NCBI GenBank assembly: GCA_029062725.1
Contig: JAIDPP010000297.1
Span: forward strand, 1-5,601
DNA: 5,601 nt
Direction of reading: 5' to 3'
DNA from: Muribaculaceae bacterium
GTDB lineage: Bacteria > Bacteroidota > Bacteroidia > Bacteroidales > Muribaculaceae
Made by a program: the position numbers and the translations under genes. Within the stretch, counting starts at the first letter, position 1, and the number at the start of each line of letters is the position of its first letter. Below, one piece after another: positions 1 to 5,601 of the stretch. The notes under the pieces are model-generated. The model saw only the letters and a program-made list of their open reading frames with translations. It was not told where the DNA came from and searched no databases.

Positions 1-2927
1 GCACTGACTTCCGTGACGAAACTATCTATTTCGCCATGACCACACGTTTCTATGATGGCGACCCAGACAACAACGTTTATTGCTGGGACGGTGTCAATAA
101 CGTTAAAGACCCTGAATGGCGCGGCGATTTTCAGGGACTGATCGATAAACTCGATTACATCAAAGCTCTCGGTTTTACGGCAATATGGATAACTCCTGTT
201 GTGGAAAACGGCTCCGGCCTTGACTACCACGGCTACCACGCTATGGATTTCGGAAAAATCGATCACCGCTATGTGAACAAGGATGCCGACGCCAAAGGCG
301 CCGATGTGGCTTTCCAGAAACTGATCGACGAGGTTCATAAACGCGACATGAAGATTATCCTCGACATCGTGATCCAACATACAGGTAACTTTGGCGAGGC
401 TCATCTCACCCCGATGTTCAAAAAAGATTATACAAAGGATCTCGCAAACATAGAGGAGTCGATGATTCCGCTGACCGTAAGTACAGGCGGTGTTCTTCCG
501 GATAATTATACAAATCTAAAACCCGCCGACCAGTACGGCACACGTCTGGCGATGATGAAGAACTCCGACTTCACCAACCGGGATATCCACAACTACTACC
601 ATCATAAGGCATGGTTCGACTGGGACGACCCCTCCCGATGGTGGGGACAGATAGCAGGCGACTGTGTGGACCTCAACACCGAGCATCCCGCCGTGGCGCA
701 ATATCTGGTGGAGTGTTACGGACGCCTTATAAAGATGGGACTTGACGGTTTCCGCATCGATACGGCAGGACATATTCCACGCCTCGCCTTCAACAAGAAT
801 TTCCTTCCGCAGTTTATGGAGGTGGCGGAATCGCCCGAAGCTAAGGCTAAACGCGGTAATAATCCATTCTTCATGTATGGAGAGGTATGTGCCCGTTCAA
901 TGGAGGTGATCTATCGCGGACAGAACTATAATTGCTCACCATGTTACTACACTTGGAAGGAGAGTAAGGACTACGCGTGGGACTATGATCCAAAATCATG
1001 GGATTCCGTAGAGGCTATACCTACTAAAGATGAAGGTTCGCAAGATTATTTCACCGTCGCGGGCCACACCAATTGGGATTCAGTGCTGAAGTCAGGCAAG
1101 GATGACATGGGTCATGCCGAGTCTATCCTCAAGAGAAGCTCAAACCATAAGCTGAACGGTAATGAATACCATACGCCCGACCACTCGAAACATTCGGGAC
1201 TGAACGTGATCGACTTCGCCATGCACTGGAATTTCAACAGTGCCGCAGGCGCTTACGGCGTCCGCTCGCAGGACGACCTCTATAACGACGCCACTTACAA
1301 TGTGGTATATGTGGATTCCCACGACTATGCACCTGACAGTAATTACCGCTTCATGGGTGATCAGGCCACATGGGCCGAGAACCTTTCCCTGATGTTCACC
1401 TTCCGCGGCATCCCATGTATCTACTACGGTTCGGAGGTAGAATTCCAGAAAGGTAAGGATATCGATAAAGGCGCGGTGCTCGCACTAAAGGAGACAGGCC
1501 GTGCCTACTTCGGAGGTTATATCGAGGGAGAAGTTAAAGGTCTGACCGATTTCGCGGAATATACCGGAGCCACAGGCAACATGGCTTCTACCCTCTCTTA
1601 TCCGCTTGCCCTCCATATCCAACGCCTCAACAAGATCCGCGCCGCAGTTCCGGCTCTCCGAAAGGGACAGTACAGCAATGACGGTTGTTCGGGTAAAATG
1701 GCTTTCAAACGCAGATATACCGACGACAAGGTCGATTCTTACGTCCTGGTGACAATCTCAGGCGACGCTACATTCTCCGGAGTGCTCAACGGTCGTTATG
1801 TTGATGCCGTTACGGGCGATGTCCAGAATGTGACCGATGGGAAACTGACCGCGAAATGCTCCGGCAAAGGTAACCTACGTGTCTATGTGCTTGACACTGC
1901 CAAGACTAAGGCGCCCGGAAAGATTGGTGAAGATGGCAAATATCTTTATTCCACATCCTCCGTACCCGGCAACTGGGTGGAATGGCCTGATGAAACAATG
2001 CCCGATGAGACCTGGACTGTCAAGCCTAACGGTGGCGGCGGTGGAGGATCAACCGACCGAGTGGAACCCGAGACACCCGTAAAGCCCGTTATGGCAGAAG
2101 GTGAACAGGCGATCTTCTTTGAGCATGAATCATGGAATCCTGTCACTGTCTGGATCTGGGACGGCGTTAATTATACAGGCGGTACCTGGCCTGGCCAGAA
2201 CCTGACATACCTCGGTAACAATGTCTATAAGTGGACCTACACCGGAACCGGTAAAATCTCCGATGCTGCCAAGGTGATCTTCAGCAATGGTGGCAGCAAT
2301 CAGCTGACCAAAGATGGGTGGAAATATGTTAACGGTGGTTACTACACCGTTAACGGCTATCAACACACCATCGAGGGTGCCGGTGAGATTCCGGATGATC
2401 CCAATCCTCCTGTAGGTGGCGATGACGAGACCTATACAGTATATTTCGAACGTCCCGACAATTGGGACGATGTAAACGTATGGGTTTGGGACAAGGCCAA
2501 CGGCAACAAGAACTATACCGGCAACCAATGGCCCGGACAGAAGATCTCAGTTGATTCAGAATCGGGTTACCATAAATTCACATGGACTGTGACTGACGCA
2601 AATCCTAATCTTAACATCATTTTTAGCACCGGTGGTGGATCGCCACAGACTGCGGATCTTGAAGTGCATAACAACGGTATCTATACCTTCAGTGGCTTTA
2701 CCGGCAAATATTACGGCAGCGCCACAGGAGTGGAATCCGTGGATTACTCATCCCTGAAGATTTTCGTCCATAACGGGTCTCTTGTTGTGGAAACCCCGGA
2801 TATTGCGATCCTCCCCGTGGTACGTATAGACGGAACGATGACTGTCCTTAATCTATTCCCCGGCCAGACCACTGTGGAACTTCCCAAGGGGCTCTACATT
2901 GTAGCCGGCAAAAAGGTTATTATCTAA
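1..2927 (+). CDS. Secreted GH13 alpha-amylase with tandem starch-binding modules (5' partial)
   Basis: Glycoside hydrolase predicted to cleave internal alpha-1,4 bonds of starch or glycogen outside the cytoplasm. Residues are counted from the ATG at 36. The GH13 barrel spans about 1-540 and has all three catalytic residues: nucleophile D242 (GFRIDTAGH), acid/base E283 (MYGEV) and stabiliser D430 (VDSHD). Region I is DIVIQH (110-115) and YHGY is at 64-67. A beta domain follows (about 541-620), then a six-glycine linker (666-671), two CBM26-like modules (about 691-776 and 800-888), and a C-terminal tail (905-963, ending GLYIVAGKKVII) resembling a type IX secretion sorting domain. The frame is open from position 3, and the residues before M1 (DFRDETIYFA) look like conserved family sequence. 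ATG 36 is therefore internal, and the signal peptide is off-window. Odd points are Gln for the usual Asn in region I and a long III-IV spacing. Alpha-amylase is well supported; GH13 subfamily and exact specificity (possibly pullulan-type substrates) are not. Confidence 0.93.
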   Translation, partial: TDFRDETIYFAMTTRFYDGDPDNNVYCWDGVNNVKDPEWRGDFQGLIDKLDYIKALGFTAIWITPVVENGSGLDYHGYHAMDFGKIDHRYVNKDADAKGADVAFQKLIDEVHKRDMKIILDIVIQHTGNFGEAHLTPMFKKDYTKDLANIEESMIPLTVSTGGVLPDNYTNLKPADQYGTRLAMMKNSDFTNRDIHNYYHHKAWFDWDDPSRWWGQIAGDCVDLNTEHPAVAQYLVECYGRLIKMGLDGFRIDTAGHIPRLAFNKNFLPQFMEVAESPEAKAKRGNNPFFMYGEVCARSMEVIYRGQNYNCSPCYYTWKESKDYAWDYDPKSWDSVEAIPTKDEGSQDYFTVAGHTNWDSVLKSGKDDMGHAESILKRSSNHKLNGNEYHTPDHSKHSGLNVIDFAMHWNFNSAAGAYGVRSQDDLYNDATYNVVYVDSHDYAPDSNYRFMGDQATWAENLSLMFTFRGIPCIYYGSEVEFQKGKDIDKGAVLALKETGRAYFGGYIEGEVKGLTDFAEYTGATGNMASTLSYPLALHIQRLNKIRAAVPALRKGQYSNDGCSGKMAFKRRYTDDKVDSYVLVTISGDATFSGVLNGRYVDAVTGDVQNVTDGKLTAKCSGKGNLRVYVLDTAKTKAPGKIGEDGKYLYSTSSVPGNWVEWPDETMPDETWTVKPNGGGGGGSTDRVEPETPVKPVMAEGEQAIFFEHESWNPVTVWIWDGVNYTGGTWPGQNLTYLGNNVYKWTYTGTGKISDAAKVIFSNGGSNQLTKDGWKYVNGGYYTVNGYQHTIEGAGEIPDDPNPPVGGDDETYTVYFERPDNWDDVNVWVWDKANGNKNYTGNQWPGQKISVDSESGYHKFTWTVTDANPNLNIIFSTGGGSPQTADLEVHNNGIYTFSGFTGKYYGSATGVESVDYSSLKIFVHNGSLVVETPDIAILPVVRIDGTMTVLNLFPGQTTVELPKGLYIVAGKKVII
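2106..2699 (+). repeat. Two tandem CBM26-like starch-binding modules within the amylase
   Basis: Residues about 691-776 and 800-888 of the amylase form an internal protein repeat of roughly 86-89 residues per copy. The copies align along their length: a strand starting IFFE or VYFE, then W-x-W-D (WIWD 706-709; WVWD 816-819), NYTG, WPGQ (718-721 and 832-835), a K-W or K-F strand, VIFSNGG or IIFSTGGG, and a closing Y-aromatic strand. This is the pattern of starch-binding modules of the CBM25/CBM26 type, in which exposed tryptophan and tyrosine side chains stack on alpha-glucan. A short acidic, proline-rich linker (about 785-797) separates them. The copies are clearly diverged, so the duplication is not recent. 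The CBM family is judged from motif pattern only. Confidence 0.8.
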
Positions 2928-2956
2928 TCTTTCCCTACGACCTCATTCAATAAATT

Positions 2957-2997
2957 AAATACGGTGTGTCATAATATTTGACACACCGTATTTTTTT
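2957..2997 (+). terminator. Intrinsic terminator of the amylase gene
   Basis: An inverted repeat with a perfect 15-bp stem (AAATACGGTGTGTCA at 2957-2971 pairing with 2979-2993) encloses a 7-base loop (2972-2978). The inner 12 bp contain the GC-rich ACGGTGTGTC core. A run of seven T (2991-2997) follows the core stem directly. It begins 30 bases after the amylase stop codon, which is the expected place for a Rho-independent terminator, and it separates the amylase from the downstream gene. The A-tract on the opposite side is short and interrupted, so termination in the reverse direction is possible but weaker. Confidence 0.92.
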
Positions 2998-3113
2998 CCG
3001 GCTACGAGGATGTTGTCAGAATGGTTCGGATACAGACGGTTTAGACTGACGAGAACCTTCTCAAGTATGTGAGCGAAACCGAAATCCCGACCGATGCCCA
3101 CGAAGACCCTTAA
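2982..3113 (+). pseudogene. Possible decayed C-terminal coding remnant, unrecognised
   Basis: Between the terminator and the promoter, one frame reads GYEDVVRMVRIQTV (3000-3041), a TAG stop at 3042-3044, then TDENLLKYVSETEIPTDAHE, followed by D-P and a TAA stop at 3111-3113. The translation is hydrophilic and acidic, uses many C/G-ending codons like the flanking genes, and reads more like a real protein terminus than chance. It has no start codon with a plausible initiation context and is cut off upstream by the terminator hairpin. I do not recognise a family. It may be the tail of a deleted gene carrying one nonsense mutation, or simply non-coding DNA that happens to look protein-like. Treat it as a hint only. 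Confidence 0.2.
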
Positions 3114-3292
3114 TGATACACCCTCTTCTTCCTACACCGACTTATTATTTTCCTTATCACTTGCCTGTATTGGTCACCAAATACCTTTCAAGGGGTCTTA
3201 CCTCAATCTACAAGCCCGGGAACACCGTCTATTTATAGACTACAAAGCCACATTACGACCCGTTACATTACTTCTATTCCGCTGATTTACCT
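3114..3292. other. Intergenic stretch without a recognisable gene
   Basis: Together with the terminator, possible remnant, promoter and leader, this makes up the 439-base gap between the two genes (2928-3366). I see no convincing coding region on either strand and no tRNA or structured RNA. A 63-codon open frame at 3094-3285 has no family resemblance or initiation signal and looks like chance. Small sequence patterns here are a dyad GTCTAT-TT-ATAGAC (3227-3240) and two ACATTAC copies (3250-3256 and 3265-3271) just upstream of the promoter element. Confidence 0.6.
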
Positions 3293-3300
3293 TACCTTTG
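3293..3300 (+). promoter_or_regulatory. Bacteroidetes-type -7 promoter element for the LRR gene
   Basis: TACCTTTG at 3293-3300 matches the Bacteroidetes primary-sigma -7 consensus TAnnTTTG at every fixed position, and the following CA is common at such sites. Transcription would start at about 3305-3309, giving a leader of around 60 bases before the ATG at 3367. No clear -33 TTTG is present at the expected distance (around 3268-3275 the sequence is TTACTTCT), so the promoter may be moderate in strength or helped by an activator. Confidence 0.7.
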
Positions 3301-3324
3301 CAGCGCTGACTAAATAATTCGCAC

Positions 3325-3339
3325 GGGAGAGACCCTCCC
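3325..3339 (+). promoter_or_regulatory. Small GC hairpin in the 5' leader of the LRR gene
   Basis: GGGAG (3325-3329) and CTCCC (3335-3339) can pair around a five-base AGACC loop, about 28 bases before the start codon of the LRR gene and inside its predicted leader. The rest of the leader (3340-3366) is AT-rich with no Shine-Dalgarno sequence, as is usual in Bacteroidetes, so initiation probably depends on an unstructured AU-rich region. The hairpin could affect mRNA stability or translation. No U-tract of terminator type directly follows. Its function is inferred only from position and may be nil. Confidence 0.35.
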
Positions 3340-3366
3340 CTATAATAACAATTTTATTTTTCCACT

Positions 3367-5562
3367 ATGAGAAAACTTTTCTCTATTCTCCTAATTGCAA
3401 TGCTGGGGGCTACACAGTTTTCCGCGAATGCAATCCTTTACAAGTATGACAAACTTGACTCCTCCAAAAAAACATGCCGTCTGACAGGATGGCACGGATC
3501 ACAGCCTTCCTCCGGCAAACTTAAGTTACCCGTTTCATACACCGATTCCACCGGAACGGTATATAACGTGACGGAAGTAGATGAACATGCCCTCGACAAC
3601 CTCACGGAAGTGACCCGCATCACAATACCGGCATCTTACAAACGCATCGGAAGCGTGTATATGAAATCAGTCGTAAACGCAACTACCGACAATTTTAACA
3701 ACTGTCCCAAACTCTCTACGTTCGTGGTCGAGGACGGGAACACACTCTTTGAAGCCTCCACCGACGGCCTTCTATTTACTCAGGAAAACCACGAGCTTCT
3801 GAATGTGCCGGCTCAGCTCGAATGTAACGGTACATTCGTTCTGCCCGATTATTGTAAGTTTATCTCTCCGGACGCCTTTGCGGGCAACACGACGATATTT
3901 CAGATCTCTCTTCCGGCGGATGTGAAGATATATCATAATGGAGGTCTGAACCGTATGAAAAATCTTTCGGTGATTCAACTCCTGACAACTAAAGAGAAAA
4001 TTCTTTATCAGGATAACGGAGTGCTTATTTCAGCAGGGAGAATCATCGCGGCTGCGCCCTTCGGTGCCCTGATGACTTATACCGTTCCTGACGATATTAC
4101 GGAGATCTCGGAATATGCCTTCTACAATTGCGAGGTTCTTTCCAAACTGAACCTTAACTCTAAAGTAAAGAAAATCGGGAAATTCGCCTTTGCGAAAACC
4201 AAAATCAATGGTTTTTCAATCCCTGACAACGTGGAGTCGTTAGGAGCCGATATGCTGGCAGAATGTTCCGAGCTGGTACAGATCGAATTCAAGGGACGCG
4301 CACCTCAAGTGCCCGACAGATTTGCCCGCGACTGCAAGGAACTGGTATCTGTTGCGGCCTCCTATCCCATACTCTCATGCGGCGAGGCGGCTTTCAAGAA
4401 TTGCCGTGAACTGATCGATTTCCCCTTTCGTGGAGAAACGGTTCTTCATTCTGATTCGGTGTTCTTCAACACCGGTTTCAAGGAGGTGATATTCCAGGCG
4501 TCACCAATGGCAGATTATTTCTCCGGAACTCACCTTTTCGCCAACTGCCGTAATCTTGAGCTCCTTGATTTCTCACATCTCGATACATACTATCCCTACG
4601 ACGGCCTCTCCATCGGCGCCTCATACGCTCCTAATTGTCTTAAGTTGAAAAAGGTGATCTTTCCGGCTTTTACCGGTTTCTGGAGATACTCAACCCCCGG
4701 CGTCACCACTCCACCTGCTTTCGGCTACTCCTCAATGATAGAGACCGTATGCATTTCCTCTACTGCCGGTCCCAACCAGCCGGCTATCTGCTATTCGGGT
4801 TCGGCTCAGAAACTGCATTACACACCGCGTGTATATGCCACGTTGACCAAGAACACAGAGGAATCAGAACTTTTCAACCGCTGCAACATAGGAAATATGT
4901 TCGCTGCTGGTAACGGAGCCACAGTCGCCCCTTTGATATACATAGATTCCTTTGACATCGACGGTCCTCGATGGCCGACCTATATAAACTACGTTGCTCC
5001 AAATGCCACCTATTTTATTCCGGGAGGAGCCTTAATGAATTACAACCTTGCCACAGAGAGTGGCAACAAGGTGGTGGAGATGTACGGTATTAATTTCTCT
5101 CGCCATTCTTCCGGCTCGTTGCGCATTGAATTAACGCCGACGAGGGATGCGGAAGGTCTCAATCCTCCGACAGACTTTGAAGCCCTTTTTGAAACCGGAG
5201 ATACCGTAAAGGCCGATGAAACGGGGGTAATCTACTCGCCTGCTTCAGTAAGCGGCAATTCGAAGGTGAGACTCCTTTACAAAGTGGATGGAAATCAGTT
5301 TATGACCGATTATCCTTCCGATTCATGGCTTACCACCGGCAACTCCCTCCTTGCATCCTCTCCCAAAGCACGACTTTCCGGCAAGACGATTTATTTTGAT
5401 TGCATGGCATATTTCGAGGTGGTATCACCCGATGGTCACACACTCCTGTCAGGTCATGGTGAATCCGCGGATCTTTCGGAATTAGGGAGCGGGATAGCGA
5501 TTGTCAGATTCTCTATTTCCGATCACGAGGCGATTCCCGAAACATTAAAGGTGGCCCTTTAA
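3367..5562 (+). CDS. Secreted BspA-like leucine-rich-repeat protein with sorting-type tail
   Basis: A 731-residue exported protein, probably a surface or secreted binding protein; the ligand is unknown. Residues 1-22 form a Sec signal peptide: basic MRK, a hydrophobic core, and an AxA-type site ending SANA. No lipobox cysteine is present. Residues about 66-430 carry irregular BspA/LRR_5 repeats. These show as I-x-x-x-A-F-x-N-C-x-x-L followed by I-x-I-P, with C-x-x-L at C113, C255, C300, C323, C346, C394 and C424, and an interrupting VEDGNTLFEASTDGLLF segment (121-137) typical of this family. Residues 541-560 (ATYFIPGGALMNY) resemble the closing turn of such arrays. Residues about 580-670 look beta-rich but unassigned. 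Residues 672-731 (SPDGHTLLSGHGE, LSELGSGIAIVRF, ending ETLKVAL) resemble a type IX sorting domain. The ATG at 3367 is chosen because the signal peptide starts there. The gene has its own promoter and follows the amylase terminator, so it is not in an operon with it. The LRR family call is strong; the role is inferred. Confidence 0.9.
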   Translation: MRKLFSILLIAMLGATQFSANAILYKYDKLDSSKKTCRLTGWHGSQPSSGKLKLPVSYTDSTGTVYNVTEVDEHALDNLTEVTRITIPASYKRIGSVYMKSVVNATTDNFNNCPKLSTFVVEDGNTLFEASTDGLLFTQENHELLNVPAQLECNGTFVLPDYCKFISPDAFAGNTTIFQISLPADVKIYHNGGLNRMKNLSVIQLLTTKEKILYQDNGVLISAGRIIAAAPFGALMTYTVPDDITEISEYAFYNCEVLSKLNLNSKVKKIGKFAFAKTKINGFSIPDNVESLGADMLAECSELVQIEFKGRAPQVPDRFARDCKELVSVAASYPILSCGEAAFKNCRELIDFPFRGETVLHSDSVFFNTGFKEVIFQASPMADYFSGTHLFANCRNLELLDFSHLDTYYPYDGLSIGASYAPNCLKLKKVIFPAFTGFWRYSTPGVTTPPAFGYSSMIETVCISSTAGPNQPAICYSGSAQKLHYTPRVYATLTKNTEESELFNRCNIGNMFAAGNGATVAPLIYIDSFDIDGPRWPTYINYVAPNATYFIPGGALMNYNLATESGNKVVEMYGINFSRHSSGSLRIELTPTRDAEGLNPPTDFEALFETGDTVKADETGVIYSPASVSGNSKVRLLYKVDGNQFMTDYPSDSWLTTGNSLLASSPKARLSGKTIYFDCMAYFEVVSPDGHTLLSGHGESADLSELGSGIAIVRFSISDHEAIPETLKVAL

Positions 5563-5601
5563 ATATATTAGAGTCTTATAAACTTAACTTTACATATACT
5601 T
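5563..5601. other. AT-rich 3' flank of the LRR gene, cut by the window edge
   Basis: These 39 bases after the TAA stop are strongly AT-rich. They contain no hairpin long enough to call a terminator and no start of a further gene. TAACTTTA at 5585-5592 matches seven of the eight positions of TAnnTTTG and could be the -7 element of a downstream gene, but it lacks a -33 partner and such near matches are expected in AT-rich DNA. Confidence 0.4.

Noticed and set aside
516..773. 85-codon antisense open frame under the amylase catalytic domain
   Set aside because: It is the complement of conserved GH13 sequence, including the nucleophile motif; its composition is explained by the sense gene.
2130..2528. 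132-codon antisense open frame under the starch-binding modules
   Set aside because: It lies wholly opposite well-supported coding sequence with clear domain motifs. Its hydrophobic, Val/Ile/Gly-rich translation is what the reverse strand of such sequence gives, and no promoter is visible.
3010..3072. 20-codon small ORF (ATG to TGA) just after the terminator
   Set aside because: It is very short and basic, has no initiation context or promoter, and sits directly behind a strong terminator. It is not supportable as a small protein.
3094..3285. 63-codon open frame on the + strand in the intergenic region
   Set aside because: It has no recognisable motif, no upstream promoter element, and no membrane or signal features that hold together; it overlaps the other protein-like frame. 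A frame of this length is expected by chance.
2928..3366. Search for tRNA, riboswitch, CRISPR or insertion-sequence ends in the intergenic region
   Set aside because: There is no cloverleaf-compatible sequence, no spaced identical repeats, and no paired terminal inverted repeats with target duplication. The only strong structure is the terminator hairpin.
5585..5592. Near-match to a -7 promoter element at the right edge
   Set aside because: It matches only seven of eight positions, has no -33 element, lies in AT-rich sequence, and no downstream gene is visible to support it. It is mentioned in the flank entry but not called as a promoter.

Overview
The window looks like Bacteroidales DNA, possibly Muribaculaceae (S24-7). 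The evidence is the mix of protein types (a modular secreted alpha-amylase and a BspA-like leucine-rich-repeat protein), C-terminal tails resembling type IX secretion sorting domains on both, the lack of Shine-Dalgarno sequences, and a TAnnTTTG-type -7 promoter element. The family-level assignment is an inference; no marker gene is present.

Layout, all on the + strand. (1) Positions 1-2927 hold the 3' part of a gene for a GH13 alpha-amylase with two C-terminal starch-binding modules. The reading frame is open to the left edge and conserved family sequence precedes the first ATG, so the true start and signal peptide lie outside the window. (2) Positions 2957-2997 hold a strong intrinsic terminator closing that gene. 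(3) Positions 2998-3292 contain no convincing gene: there is a possible decayed C-terminal coding remnant (2982-3113) and some short repeats. (4) A -7 promoter element at 3293-3300 is followed by a leader of about 60 bases carrying a small GC hairpin. (5) Positions 3367-5562 encode a complete 731-residue secreted BspA-like LRR protein. (6) The last 39 bases are AT-rich and hold no gene or terminator.

Functionally, both products appear to be exported. The amylase would bind and hydrolyse starch or related alpha-1,4-glucans outside the cytoplasm. The LRR protein is probably a surface or secreted binding protein with an unknown ligand. The terminator and promoter between them indicate two separate transcription units, so their adjacency is weak evidence of a shared job. 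No mobile element, RNA gene or CRISPR array is visible, and nothing here clearly amounts to a new system. The points most worth following up are the shared sorting tails, the large insertion in the amylase catalytic barrel, and the unassigned C-terminal half of the LRR protein.
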